A DNA stretch of 64,000 nt from Aquimonas voraii (GCF_900101825.1 NZ_FNAG01000004.1:224129-288128), one strand, 5' to 3'; positions 40,464 to 49,999 are shown, numbered from the stretch's first letter. Numbers and translations are program-made. The notes: generated by a model from the letters alone, not told the origin.

Positions 40464-41705
40464 TCAGCGCCGACGGCGGCGAGGCTGCGAGTCGAGCTGC
40501 ATCCAATCCTTGCGCGGCAGGCCAAGGAAGCTGTCGAGCGCGGTCGGCAACAGGCCGCTCTGCAGTCGGCACTCGCAGTTGACGAGCACCGCAATGCCAA
40601 ACCCCCGCTCGGGCAGGAAGCCGATCAAGCCGCGGTAGCCCTGCACCGCGCCGCCATGGAACACCAGGGTTTCGCCGGCGTAGTCGAAGACGCGCCAGCC
40701 GAGGCCGTAGTGCGCGGCTTTGAGGCGTTCGCGACGCCAGGGCGCTGCGCGACGTTCCGAGGGCGTGGCTACCCGAGGCTTCTGGATCTCAGCCAGCAGC
40801 TCTGGCGAGAGCACGTCGGGACGGCGCCCCATCTGCGCCAGCAGCCACTGCGACATGTCGCGTGCGGTGGCGTTGACGCCCGCGGCCGGCGGTACGCGGT
40901 AGTAGTTCTCCTTGGGTCGCAGTGCGACGAAGCGCCCGCCCGCGCTCACGTGGGGGCGCGCCCAGCGGGCGCTGCCCTCCAGGCCTTCACGGCCATAGGT
41001 CGCCCCATACATCCCCAGCGGGTGGAAGATCTTCTTCTCGACCAGATGGGTGAAGAAGTCGCCTGTCACGGCGAAGGCGAGATCGCCGATCAGGCTGAAG
41101 GCGATGTTCTGGTAGGCGTAGCAGCGTCCGTCCGGGCACAGCATCGGCGCCTCGCCCAGACGCTGCGCCAGCAGCGGGTAGGGCTGGTCGTCCTCCAGCT
41201 CGCGATCGAAGGTGTGGAAGCCCAGTCCCACGGTGTGGCTCAGCAGATCGGCGGCCGTGGTTTCCATCGCCGTGTCGGCGCGCGCCAGCGCGAAGGCCGG
41301 CAGGTGATCGGCGACGCGGGTGTCCCAGCGCAGTGCGCCCTCTTCGACCAACAAGCCCGCGAGCGTACCGGCGAAGGCCTTGGACAACGAGGCCAGGCGG
41401 AAGGCGGTGTCGGCGTCGACCTCCTCGCTGCGCCTTGCCTGGGTATGACCGAAGCCGCGCTCCAGCAGCACCTGGTCGCCGTGCACCACGCTGACCGCCA
41501 TGCCGACCACCCCGTACTCGCGCACCAGCCGCTCGGCCAGGCGTTCCACCGTGCGCGCGGTCTGTTCGGCGCGTGCGGCCTGGGCGGTGATCTCCACCGT
41601 GGGCTGGCGCGTCGGTGCCGCGCTCACCTCGGCGCTGGCCGCGGTCGACAGCCAGCCGAGGGCGAGGCCGAATCCAAGCGCGAGGCGCGATGTCACACGG
41701 GGCAT
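40464..41705 (-). CDS. Serine hydrolase of the beta-lactamase / penicillin-binding fold
   Basis: 413-aa exported class C beta-lactamase-like enzyme. The ATG at 41705 opens a signal peptide (LALGFGLALGWLSTAASA). The SxxK motif is Ser106-Lys109 (LASLSKAF), the YxN motif is Tyr198-Asn200 (YAYQN), and the third motif is HGG (VFHGGAVQGYRG) near residue 353 in place of KTG, as in esterases and D-amino-peptidases of this fold. Possible substrates include peptidoglycan peptides, esters or beta-lactams; the HGG motif makes a true antibiotic-resistance role less likely. It is divergent from lemA (123 bp). Confidence 0.88.
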   Translation of the reverse strand: MPRVTSRLALGFGLALGWLSTAASAEVSAAPTRQPTVEITAQAARAEQTARTVERLAERLVREYGVVGMAVSVVHGDQVLLERGFGHTQARRSEEVDADTAFRLASLSKAFAGTLAGLLVEEGALRWDTRVADHLPAFALARADTAMETTAADLLSHTVGLGFHTFDRELEDDQPYPLLAQRLGEAPMLCPDGRCYAYQNIAFSLIGDLAFAVTGDFFTHLVEKKIFHPLGMYGATYGREGLEGSARWARPHVSAGGRFVALRPKENYYRVPPAAGVNATARDMSQWLLAQMGRRPDVLSPELLAEIQKPRVATPSERRAAPWRRERLKAAHYGLGWRVFDYAGETLVFHGGAVQGYRGLIGFLPERGFGIAVLVNCECRLQSGLLPTALDSFLGLPRKDWMQLDSQPRRRRR

Positions 41706-41828
41706 GCGATGGGGTCGGTGCGGCACGTCGGGTCCAGGCTGGCGCGGCGGAGAAAGCCCACGCATTCTAGCCCGCGAGATCCGGTCGACGACCGCGACGC
41801 ACGTCCCCCGTTCATCCCTGGAGGAGCC

Positions 41829-42434
41829 ATGTCCATCCTGTTTCTGTTCGTGTTGACCGTGTTCGGCGTCGGCATCGCCCTGGTGCTGTGGGCGGTCGGC
41901 ATCTACAACGGCCTTGTCACCCGCCGCAACGCCTACCGCAACGCATTTGCCCAGATCGATGTGCAGCTCACCCGTCGCCACGACCTGATCCCCAACCTGG
42001 TCGAGACGGTGAAGGCCTACATGCAGCACGAGCGCGACACCCTGGAGGCGGTGATCCGCGCCCGCAACAGCGCCATCGGCGGTTTGAACGCCGCCAAGGG
42101 CAACCCGGGCGATCCCGCGGCGATGCAGCAGCTGGCCCAGGCCGAGGGCGCGCTGGGCGGCGCACTGGGTCGCCTGTTCGCGCTGTCCGAGGCCTATCCC
42201 GAGCTGAAGTCGAGCGCCAACATGGCGCAGCTGACCGAAGAGCTGTCCTCGACCGAGAACCGTGTCGCCTTTGCCCGCCAGGCCTTCAACGATGCGGTGA
42301 TGAGCTACAACAACCAGCGCGAGGTGTTCCCTGCCAACCTGCTGGCCGGCACCTTCAACTTCCAGCAGGCCGCCCTGCTCGGCATCGGCGAGGAGGAAGC
42401 GCACAAGCGCGAGGTGCCGAAGGTCCAGTTCTAA
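41829..42434 (+). CDS. lemA: LemA family membrane protein
   Basis: 201 aa with one N-terminal membrane helix (FLFVLTVFGVGIALVLWAVGIYN) and an otherwise helical coiled body. Family motifs seen are QIDVQLTRRHDLIPNLVETVKAYMQHE and STENRVAFARQAFNDAVMSYNNQREVFPANLLAG. The ATG at 41829 follows GGAGCC. LemA proteins have no defined activity but are repeatedly encoded next to M48 metallopeptidases, as here (22-bp gap), suggesting a joint complex in membrane protein quality control. Confidence 0.93.
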   Translation: MSILFLFVLTVFGVGIALVLWAVGIYNGLVTRRNAYRNAFAQIDVQLTRRHDLIPNLVETVKAYMQHERDTLEAVIRARNSAIGGLNAAKGNPGDPAAMQQLAQAEGALGGALGRLFALSEAYPELKSSANMAQLTEELSSTENRVAFARQAFNDAVMSYNNQREVFPANLLAGTFNFQQAALLGIGEEEAHKREVPKVQF

Positions 42435-42456
42435 GGCCGCGGCGGAGCTCCCAGGC

Positions 42457-44385
42457 ATGAACTTCTTCGAGCGTCAGGCACAGGCGCGCAGCCAGTCCAA
42501 GCGGCTGCTGCTGCTGTTCATCGCGGCGGTCGTGGCCATCGTCACGGCCGTCAGCGGGGGGATCTTCCTGCTGCTTCTGATCGGCGCCGACGCCCGCGAT
42601 CTCGAACGCGCAGGCGGCGCTCTGGGCCTGCTGGGCGAGTTCAGCGGTCTGCTGCTGTTCGTCGCTGCGGCGACTGCCCTCGTGATCGCGGCGGCCTCGC
42701 TCTACCGCATCGCCAGCCTGCGCGGCGGCGGCGCGGCGGTGGCGCGGGCTATGGGCGGTCGCGAGGTGTCCGAGGACACCCGCGACCCCGAGCTCAAGCG
42801 GCTTCGCAACGTGGTCGAGGAGATCGCGATCGCCTCCTCGCTGCCGGTGCCGGCCATCTTCGTGCTCGAGGACGAGCCCGGCATCAACGCCTTCGCTGCG
42901 GGTTATGCGCCGGGAGATGCGGCGGTCGCCGTCAGTCGGGGGGCGCTACTGCACCTGAATCGCGATGAGCTGCAGGGGGTGATCGCCCACGAATTCAGCC
43001 ACGTGCTGAACGGCGACATGCGCCTCAACATCCGCCTGATGGGCGTCCTGTTCGGTGTGCTGGCGCTGGGCGTCATCGGCGCGCGCGTGCTCGAACTCAC
43101 TCGCGGCAGCCGCAGCCGCGATGCCGGACCGATCGTCGCCATCGGCCTGGTGCTGATGGTCGTCGGCTACGTCGGCCTGTTCTTCGGCCGGTTGATCAAG
43201 GCCGCGGTGTCGCGACAGCGCGAGTTTCTGGCCGATGCGTCCGCGGTGCAGTTCACCCGCCAGACCCACGGCATCGCCGGTGCGCTGAAGAAAATCGGCG
43301 GGCTGCCGGTCGGCTCGAAGCTGGCCTCGGCCGAGACCGAAGAAGTTGCGCACATGCTGTTCGGCGAGGGCATGGGCTTCGCAGGTCTGTTCGCCACCCA
43401 TCCGCCCCTGCACGAGCGCATCAGGGCGCTGGAGCCTGGCTTCAACTGGGCCGAACTGAATCGCCTGCAGGCGCAGTGGCTGGCGAATCCGCCGCACGGC
43501 ATGGAAGAGGACCTCGCGCTCGGTCTGGCCCAGCGCCAGCGCGGCGAACTGCCCGCGCGCGAAGCCGAGGTGGAACTGCAGGTCGAACGCGTCATCGAGC
43601 AGGTCGGTGCGCCCGACGTGCAGGATTTCCTGCGCGCCGGCGAGGCCCGCGCGGCGATCCCGCCGGCCATCGATCTCGCCCTGCAGCAGCCCGAACGCGC
43701 CCAGGCCCTGCTGCTCGGCCTGCTGCTGGACCGCGAGGAGCGGCTGCGCGCGCAGCAGCTGCATGCGGTGCGCGAGCTGCTGGGCGCCAGTGCGGCCGAA
43801 CAGGTGCAGGTCGAGTCGGCCCTGCTGATCGGACTGCATCCGGCGCTGCGCTTGCCGGTGTTGCTGCTGGCACTGGGCAGCGTGCGGCATCTCGGGCGAG
43901 CCGGACAGCAGCGTCTGGTGGACGCCGTCGATGCCCTCATACATGCCGACGGCGAGCTCGAACTGTTCGAATACGCCATCGGCCGACTGCTGGTCCGGCA
44001 GATCGAGGACAGCATCGACCCGCGTGCCCGCGCCCGCCAGCGCATGATCAAGTTGAGCGAGGCCAGCGATGCAGCAGCCGATCTGCTCGCCGTGCTGGCC
44101 TGGTACGGCCACGACAGCGAAGCCGACGCCCGGCGCGCCTATCTGTCGGCCCTGCATGCAGCCTTGCCGCAGATGGCGAAGCCGTATGTGCCGCCGCAGG
44201 ACTGGCGCCATCGTCTGGATCAGGCACTGCCGGTGCTCGACCGCATCGATCCGCCGGGCAAGCGCCTGCTGATCGAAGCCCTGGTCGTCGCGATCACCCA
44301 CGACCAGCGCGTCAGCCTTGAAGAGGCCGAGCTGCTGCGCACGGTCTGCGCGTATCTCAGGTGCCCGCTGCCGCCGGTGGCCTGA
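42457..44385 (+). CDS. M48 (HtpX-like) membrane metalloprotease with long C-terminal extension
   Basis: 642 aa, about twice the length of HtpX. Two membrane helices (16-42, 61-82) precede the peptidase domain. The zinc site is HEFSH (His178, Glu179, His182) with the third ligand Glu256 in REFLAD, and there are two further helices (about 193-212, 226-245). After residue 340 comes an extra domain of about 300 aa, mostly helical, with segments such as LVDAVDALIHADGELELFEYAIGRLL and VVAITHDQRVSLEEAELLRTVCAYL that resemble TerB-type helical pairs. It forms an operon with lemA. It is likely to degrade damaged membrane proteins. The extension may sense or recruit substrates (inference). Confidence 0.9.
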   Translation: MNFFERQAQARSQSKRLLLLFIAAVVAIVTAVSGGIFLLLLIGADARDLERAGGALGLLGEFSGLLLFVAAATALVIAAASLYRIASLRGGGAAVARAMGGREVSEDTRDPELKRLRNVVEEIAIASSLPVPAIFVLEDEPGINAFAAGYAPGDAAVAVSRGALLHLNRDELQGVIAHEFSHVLNGDMRLNIRLMGVLFGVLALGVIGARVLELTRGSRSRDAGPIVAIGLVLMVVGYVGLFFGRLIKAAVSRQREFLADASAVQFTRQTHGIAGALKKIGGLPVGSKLASAETEEVAHMLFGEGMGFAGLFATHPPLHERIRALEPGFNWAELNRLQAQWLANPPHGMEEDLALGLAQRQRGELPAREAEVELQVERVIEQVGAPDVQDFLRAGEARAAIPPAIDLALQQPERAQALLLGLLLDREERLRAQQLHAVRELLGASAAEQVQVESALLIGLHPALRLPVLLLALGSVRHLGRAGQQRLVDAVDALIHADGELELFEYAIGRLLVRQIEDSIDPRARARQRMIKLSEASDAAADLLAVLAWYGHDSEADARRAYLSALHAALPQMAKPYVPPQDWRHRLDQALPVLDRIDPPGKRLLIEALVVAITHDQRVSLEEAELLRTVCAYLRCPLPPVA

Positions 44386-44390
44386 TTAAG

Positions 44391-44533
44391 AGCCGGGATG
44401 CGGGATTCGGGATTCGTTGAAGAGCGGGCGCCGCGATGTGTTTCTTCAACCCCGTCGACGCAGCCTTCGCCTTTTGCCTCAGCCTCAGTGCTGCGCGCTG
44501 TTGCGAATCCCGAATCTCAAATCCCGAATCCCA
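44391..44533. repeat. Inverted pair of heptamer clusters between M48 and GMC genes
   Basis: GGGATTC-type units (44391-44416) and GAATCCC-type units (44504-44533) face each other in the 162-bp gap between two convergent genes. The two clusters are complementary and could pair as a long imperfect hairpin. Nothing else was recognised in the gap. Confidence 0.8.
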
Positions 44534-44547
44534 ACGCGCTGCTGCCT

Positions 44548-46125
44548 TCAGCGCGAAGCGATGAAGGCTGCAGCACGTTCAGCAATCATCACCGTCGGCG
44601 CATTGGTGTTGCCGCCGACGAGCGTCGGCATCACCGAGGCGTCGACCACGCGCAGGCCGTCGACGCCGCGCACGCGAAGTTCGGAGTCGACGACGGCGGT
44701 CTCGTCCTCGCCCATGCGGCAGGTGCCGACCGGGTGATAGATCGTCTCGGCTTTGCGGCGGATGAAGTCGATGATGCCGGCCTCGTCCCGCACGGCCTCG
44801 CCCGGCAGCAGCTCGTGACTGCGGTGCGGCTTGAAGGCCGGCTGCGCGAGGATCTCGCGCGAGAGTCTCACGCACTCCACCATCACCTTGAGATCGAAGC
44901 CTTCGGCGTCGCTCAGGTAGTTGGCGTGGATGCGGATCTTGTCCTGTGGATTGGCCGATGCGAGTTCGAGATGGCCGCGGCTCTTGGGCCGCAGGAAGCA
45001 GGCGTGCACGGTGTAGCCGCTGCCCTTGAGCCGATTGCGGCCGTGGTCGTCGAGCAGGGCGGGGACGAAGTGGAACTGGATGTCGGGCCGCTCGTCCGCG
45101 GCCAGCCGCGAGCGCAGGAAGCCCCCGGCTTCGGCCACGTTGCTGGTGCCCGGGCCCTTGCGGAACAGGTAGTACTGCCAAGCCACCGCGATGTCGGAGA
45201 GCGTGTCGTAGCTCAGATCGTTGCTGGCCTGGGTCAGCGTGCAGATGTCCAGATGGTCCTGCAGGTTGGCGCCGACGCCGGGGGCATCCACGCGCACCTC
45301 GATGCCGTGCCGACGCAGCTGCTCGGCCGGGCCGATGCCCGAGAGCATCAGCAGCTGCGGTGAGTTGAGCGCGCCACCGCAAAGAATGACTTCGCGCTGC
45401 GCGCGCGCTTCGCGCAGACTCGAGCCCTGCAGGTAGCGCAAGCCGACTGCACGCTGCCCCTCGAAGATCAGACCCTGGGCCTGCGCGCCGGTGACGATGC
45501 TGAGATTCGTGCGATCGCGAGCCGGGTTCAGATAGGCCACTGCGGTTGAACAGCGTGCGCCGTTCTTCTGGGTGACCTGGTAGTAGCCGAAGCCGTCCTG
45601 GCGTGCGCCGTTGAAATCGTCGGTGCGGGTGTGGCCCGCCTGCAGCGCGGCCTCGATGAACACATCCGACAGCGGATTGGTGTGGATGTGGTCGCTGACC
45701 ACGAGGGGGCCGTCCGCGCCGTGGAAGGCCGAGGCGCCGCGGGTGTTGCCTTCAGCCTTGCGGAAGGCGGGCAGGGCGCTCTGCCAGTTCCAGCCGCGCG
45801 CGCCCTGCTGCTCCCATTCGTCGTAGTCGCGGGCGTCGCCGCGGGTGTAGCACATGGCGTTGATCGAGCTTGAGCCGCCGAGGACGCGACCGCGCGGCCA
45901 CCACAGGCGGCGGCCGCCGAGTTGGGCTTCGGGTTCGGTGCTGTAGTCCCAGTTGGCGTTCTTCTTGCCCACCAGCTTGGCGATGCCGGCCGGCATGTGG
46001 ATGAAGGGATGCCAGTCGCGCGGGCCGGCCTCGATCAGCAGCACCTTGCAGTCGCGATCGGCGGAAAGCCGGTTCGCCAGCACGCAGCCTGCGGAGCCGG
46101 CGCCCACGATGATGTAGTCGTACAT
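44548..46125 (-). CDS. GMC family FAD oxidoreductase (choline dehydrogenase-like)
   Basis: 525-aa flavoprotein. The dinucleotide motif VGAGSAGCVLANRL (7-20) and the GMC signatures RGRVLGGSSSINAMCYTRGDARDYD and GGALNSPQLLMLSGIG are present. Catalytic His464 (YHPVGTCRMG) and Asn508 (GGNTNAPTVMIAE) are intact. It resembles BetA, but there is no betB or choline transporter in the window, so another alcohol substrate is equally possible. The ATG at 46125 is divergent from the transporter gene. Heptamer repeats separate its end from the M48 gene. Confidence 0.92.
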   Translation of the reverse strand: MYDYIIVGAGSAGCVLANRLSADRDCKVLLIEAGPRDWHPFIHMPAGIAKLVGKKNANWDYSTEPEAQLGGRRLWWPRGRVLGGSSSINAMCYTRGDARDYDEWEQQGARGWNWQSALPAFRKAEGNTRGASAFHGADGPLVVSDHIHTNPLSDVFIEAALQAGHTRTDDFNGARQDGFGYYQVTQKNGARCSTAVAYLNPARDRTNLSIVTGAQAQGLIFEGQRAVGLRYLQGSSLREARAQREVILCGGALNSPQLLMLSGIGPAEQLRRHGIEVRVDAPGVGANLQDHLDICTLTQASNDLSYDTLSDIAVAWQYYLFRKGPGTSNVAEAGGFLRSRLAADERPDIQFHFVPALLDDHGRNRLKGSGYTVHACFLRPKSRGHLELASANPQDKIRIHANYLSDAEGFDLKVMVECVRLSREILAQPAFKPHRSHELLPGEAVRDEAGIIDFIRRKAETIYHPVGTCRMGEDETAVVDSELRVRGVDGLRVVDASVMPTLVGGNTNAPTVMIAERAAAFIASR

Positions 46126-46328
46126 GAGAGGGCCTGATGCTGCGCTGCAGCGAGGCGCAGCGCGGGTTTGCGGGGTTTTTCCGAAGTGTCGGGACCGTAG
46201 ACCCCATGTCTAGAGCAAAGACTCGATCCGCGCCGCGGAAAGCAGCGTTGCACGACCAAGGTCGCAGGCGCGCGGGCGATCGGCTAAGGTTCGCGCGCCG
46301 CGGCCGCGGCGCGCCCGTCGAGAACCGC

Positions 46329-47660
46329 TTGAGCCAGTCAGCCACTTCCGTGAAGTCCGCACAGAGCGCACGCGATGACGCCGGCGCCAGCCTCGGCAAG
46401 CTCGCCGGGCTGCGCGGGGCCTTGCGCGAGTTTCCGCCGCTGATCTGGGCCGCGCTGTACTTCTTCTTCCTGCTGACTGGCTACTACATCCTCCGGCCCG
46501 TGCGCGACGCGATGGGCAGTACCCAGAACCTGCAGCTGCTGTTCACCGGCACCTTCATCTGCATGCTGCTGCTGCAGCCGATCTACGGCGCCATCGTCAG
46601 TCGCTATGCGCGGCGCGTGTTCCTGCCCGTGGTCTATCTGTTCTTCATCGCCTGCCTGGCCGGCTTCTGGTGGATATTCAACCGCGACTACGCCTGGAAG
46701 AACACGGTGTTCTTCATCTGGGTGGCGGTGTTCAACCTGTTCGCCGTCAGCGTGTTCTGGAGCTACATGGCGGATGTGTTCCGCAATATCGAAGCGAGGC
46801 GGCTCTACGGCTACATCGGTGCGGGAGGCACGATGGGCGGATTCCTTGGCCCTGTGATCACACGCAGCTTGGCCGAGCAGATCGGCGTCGCCAACCTGCT
46901 ACTGGTTTCTGCCGCGCTGATCGGGCTCTGCCTGTACTGCATCGTGCGCCTCGCGCCGTACGCGCGCCGGCGCGAGATCGAAGACGGCACGCGTTCCGGC
47001 GAGGAGGCGATGGGCGGCTCGATCCTCGCCGGCCTGCGCCTGGTCTGGGAGCGGCCGGTGCTGCGTGCGATGGCCGCGCTGCTGTTCTTTGGCGTCGGCG
47101 TCGGCACCCTGCTGTACAACGAACAGGCCGCGATCGCGCGTACCTACTTCGCGACACCGGAAGCCCGCACCAGCTACTACGCGAGCTTGGACCTCGCGAT
47201 CAACCTCACCACCATCCTGGTGCAGGTGTTCCTCACCCGCTTCCTGCTGGTGCGCTACGGCATCGCCCCGCTGCTGCTGATCCCCGCTGGCGCGATCTTC
47301 CTGGGCTACTGCCTGCTCGCGGCAGCACCGCTGCCTCTGCTGGTGGCGATCGTGCAGGTGGCGACCCGCGCCGGCGAGTTCTCGCTGGCCAAGCCGGCGC
47401 GCGAGACGGTCTATACCCGCGTCGACCGCGAGTCGCGCTACAAGGCCAAGGCGGTGATCGATACCGTGATCTACCGCGCCGGCGACCTCACCTTCGTCTG
47501 GCTGCACAAGGGTCTGGCCATGCTCGGTTCGACCGCGGTCTTCCTGACCGGCGCCGCTCTGGCCGCGGGTCTGGGACTCGCGGCGTGGTCATTGATCCGC
47601 CTGCAGAAGCAGGCTCTGCCCGAAGAGCAGGCCGCGCAGGGCGCCGCCGAGCCCCGCTGA
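46329..47660 (+). CDS. ATP/ADP carrier-like (NTP/NDP exchange, MFS-type) membrane transporter
   Basis: About 12 hydrophobic helices; 443 aa from a TTG at 46329. ATG codons at 46137 and 46206 lie in frame further up, but codon use between 46206 and 46329 (AGA, CTA, AGG, TCT) is unlike the genes here, so the shorter form is preferred. Landmarks are LTGYYILRPVRDAMG in helix 1, RRLYGYIGAGGTMGGFLGP, and KPARETVYTRVDRESRYKAKAVIDTVIYRAGD. The last is characteristic of bacterial proteins related to the Tlc nucleotide carriers. Whether free-living members move nucleotides is not settled. It lies 107 bp upstream of the S46 peptidase gene. Confidence 0.8.
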   Translation: MSQSATSVKSAQSARDDAGASLGKLAGLRGALREFPPLIWAALYFFFLLTGYYILRPVRDAMGSTQNLQLLFTGTFICMLLLQPIYGAIVSRYARRVFLPVVYLFFIACLAGFWWIFNRDYAWKNTVFFIWVAVFNLFAVSVFWSYMADVFRNIEARRLYGYIGAGGTMGGFLGPVITRSLAEQIGVANLLLVSAALIGLCLYCIVRLAPYARRREIEDGTRSGEEAMGGSILAGLRLVWERPVLRAMAALLFFGVGVGTLLYNEQAAIARTYFATPEARTSYYASLDLAINLTTILVQVFLTRFLLVRYGIAPLLLIPAGAIFLGYCLLAAAPLPLLVAIVQVATRAGEFSLAKPARETVYTRVDRESRYKAKAVIDTVIYRAGDLTFVWLHKGLAMLGSTAVFLTGAALAAGLGLAAWSLIRLQKQALPEEQAAQGAAEPR

Positions 47661-47767
47661 ACCGGCCCTCAGGCCTGTCTGGAACGGGCGGGCGGAATCT
47701 TCCGGCACATCCGCTCCTTCACAAGCGGCCTACAATCGTGGGCTTCCAACACCGCTGTGGAGTCCCC

Positions 47768-49831
47768 ATGCGCCTTATCGCCGCCAGCATTGCCCTTGCG
47801 ATCGCCTCGCCCTCCTTTGCCGCCGAAGGCATGTGGACCCTCGACAACCTGCCGAAAGCGCAGATGCAGGCCGAGTTCGGCTTCACCCCGACCGAGGCCT
47901 GGGTGCAGAAGGTGATGCGCTCGTCCGTGCGTCTGGCCGGCGGCTGCTCGGGCAGCTTCATTTCGGGCGATGGCCTGGTCCTGACCAACCACCACTGCAT
48001 CGTCGGCTGCATCGGTGATTTGTCCTCCGCCGACGCCAACCTGATGCAGGACGGTTTCCTCGCCAAGACGCGGGCCGAGGAGCGCCAGTGCCCCAACTTC
48101 GAAATCAACCGCCTGGAGTCGATCAGCGACGTCAGCGGCCGCGTCAGCGAAGCGACCAAGGGTCTGTCGGGTGAGGCCTTCGCCAACGCCAAGCGCGCCG
48201 CGCAGTCGGCGATCGAGGCCGAGTGCGCGGGTGAGGATCGCAACCGCGTGCGCTGCGATGTGGTCGACCTCTACCAGGGCGGCGTGCAGCACCTGTACCG
48301 CTACACCCGCTTCCAGGATGTGCGCCTCGCGTTTGCGCCGGAGTTCGCGGCCGGCTTCTTCGGTGGCGACCCCGACAACTTCAACTTCCCGCGCTACAAC
48401 CTCGACATGGGCCTGCTGCGCGTCTACGAAGACGGCAAGCCGGTCGCGCTGGAAGACTTCTTTCCGCTGAACCCGGACGGCGCGGCGGAGGGTGAGCTGG
48501 TGATGATCACCGGCCATCCCGGTTCGACCCAGCGCCTGCTGACCGTGGCCCAGCTCGAGGCGCTGCGCGACCAGTCCCTGATCAACCGTCTGCTGAGCCT
48601 GGCCGAGATGCGCGGCGTGCTGCTGCAGTTCGGCGCACTCGGCGAGGAGCAGGCGCGGCAGGCCCAGAACGACCTGTTCGGCGTCGAGAACAGCTTCAAG
48701 GCCCTGCGCGGCCGCCAGAGCACGCTCAACGATCCGGCCGTGTTCGAGGCCAAGCGCAAGGACGAAGAATCGCTGAAGGCCTTCGTCGCCGCCGATCCCA
48801 AGCTGAGCGAGGAGATTGGCGACCCCTGGTCGGCGATCGCCGAAGCCACCCGCATTTCGCGCGAGATCGAGACCGCCTTCAACATGCTGGAAGGCGCTGG
48901 CGGCTTCCGCACCGGCTACTTCGGCTTGGCGCGCACGCTGGTGCGTGGCGCCGACGAGCGCGCCAAGCCCAACGCCGAGCGTCTGCGCGAATTCGGCGAG
49001 GCCGGCCTGCCGCGCGTCGAGCAGGGCCTGTTCGCCGAGCGTCCGCTCTACCCCGATTTCGAGATCGTCAAGCTCGGCTGGAGCCTGTCCAAGCTGCGCG
49101 AGGAGCTGGGCGCCGATCATCCGGTCGTGCGGCAGGTGCTGGGCAAGGACAGCCCGCAGCAGCTGGCCGAGCGCGTGATCCGCGGCACCAAGCTGGGCGA
49201 TGTCGCGGTGCGCCGTGCGCTGTGGGAAGGCGGTGCCGATGCCATTGCCAAGTCCGACGACCCCATGATCGCGCTGGCGCGTGCCGTCGACCCGGCGGCA
49301 CGCGAGCTGCGCGCGCGCTACGAGCGCGAGGTGCAGGCGGTCACCCAGCAGGCGGCCGAGAAGATCGCCCGCGCGCGCTTCGCCCAGCTGGGCACCGGCG
49401 TCTACCCCGATGCGACCTTCAGCCTGCGCCTGTCCTATGGCGCCGTGCAGGGCTGGGAGTGGGGCGGTGAGACCGTGCCGTCGATGACCTACATCCGCGG
49501 CCTGTACGAACGCGCGACGGGCTCTGATCCGTACAAGCTGGCGCCGAGCTGGGAGAGCTCGCGCGAGAAACTGAACCTTGATCTGCCGATGAACTTCGTC
49601 AGCACCAACGACATCATCGGCGGCAACTCCGGCAGCCCGGTGATCAATGCCAAGGCCGAGGTGGTGGGCCTGGTGTTCGACGGCAACATCCATAGCCTGG
49701 GTGGCGCCTTCTGGTACGACGCCCGGATCAACCGCGCGGTCAGCGTGCACTCGGCGGCGATGATCGAGGCCCTGCGCAAGGTGTACGACGCGAACCATCT
49801 GGCGGATGAGATTCTTGAGGGCCGAGAATAG
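47768..49831 (+). CDS. S46 family dipeptidyl-peptidase (DPP7/DPP11 type)
   Basis: 687-aa periplasmic exopeptidase releasing dipeptides from peptide N-termini. The signal peptide ends SFA-AEG. The chymotrypsin-like triad is His76 (TNHHC), Asp213 (FPRYNLDMGLLRVY) and Ser621 (GGNSGSPV). A large helical domain (about 260-560) inserted in the protease fold caps the active site, as the family requires. A TACAAT box 31 bp before the ATG (47731-47736) may be the -10. The last codons and the TAG stop lie inside a GGGAATA repeat run, so the C-terminus GRE is repeat-derived. It likely works with the secreted endopeptidases in peptide nutrition. Confidence 0.95.
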   Translation: MRLIAASIALAIASPSFAAEGMWTLDNLPKAQMQAEFGFTPTEAWVQKVMRSSVRLAGGCSGSFISGDGLVLTNHHCIVGCIGDLSSADANLMQDGFLAKTRAEERQCPNFEINRLESISDVSGRVSEATKGLSGEAFANAKRAAQSAIEAECAGEDRNRVRCDVVDLYQGGVQHLYRYTRFQDVRLAFAPEFAAGFFGGDPDNFNFPRYNLDMGLLRVYEDGKPVALEDFFPLNPDGAAEGELVMITGHPGSTQRLLTVAQLEALRDQSLINRLLSLAEMRGVLLQFGALGEEQARQAQNDLFGVENSFKALRGRQSTLNDPAVFEAKRKDEESLKAFVAADPKLSEEIGDPWSAIAEATRISREIETAFNMLEGAGGFRTGYFGLARTLVRGADERAKPNAERLREFGEAGLPRVEQGLFAERPLYPDFEIVKLGWSLSKLREELGADHPVVRQVLGKDSPQQLAERVIRGTKLGDVAVRRALWEGGADAIAKSDDPMIALARAVDPAARELRARYEREVQAVTQQAAEKIARARFAQLGTGVYPDATFSLRLSYGAVQGWEWGGETVPSMTYIRGLYERATGSDPYKLAPSWESSREKLNLDLPMNFVSTNDIIGGNSGSPVINAKAEVVGLVFDGNIHSLGGAFWYDARINRAVSVHSAAMIEALRKVYDANHLADEILEGRE

Positions 49832-49858
49832 GGAATAGGGAATCGGGAGTGGGGAATC
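49826..49858. repeat. GGGAATA/GGGAATC heptamer run overlapping the S46 stop
   Basis: Four to five degenerate heptamers, a sequence variant of the GAATCCC family in the other orientation. The S46 stop codon (49829-49831) is within the first unit. Confidence 0.75.
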
Positions 49859-49950
49859 GACCGAAGGTCGGTTCCCCGCGGCCCCGTTGAAACGACGGCT
49901 GTCGCAGCAAAGCGGCAGCTGTCGTGTCGTCCACGCGAAAGCGCGGCGGG

Positions 49951-49992
49951 TGTGGGGCGCACGGTGGGCCAGGGCCCACCCCATGCCGCACG
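49951..49992. repeat. REP-like palindrome
   Basis: Perfect inner palindrome GGTGGGCC-AG-GGCCCACC (49963-49980) with partly complementary flanks (GTGTGGGG and CCGCAC). It shares its GGTGGG core with the palindrome at 22260. It lies between convergent genes and may also act as a terminator. Confidence 0.65.
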
Positions 49993-49999
49993 CTTTTTC

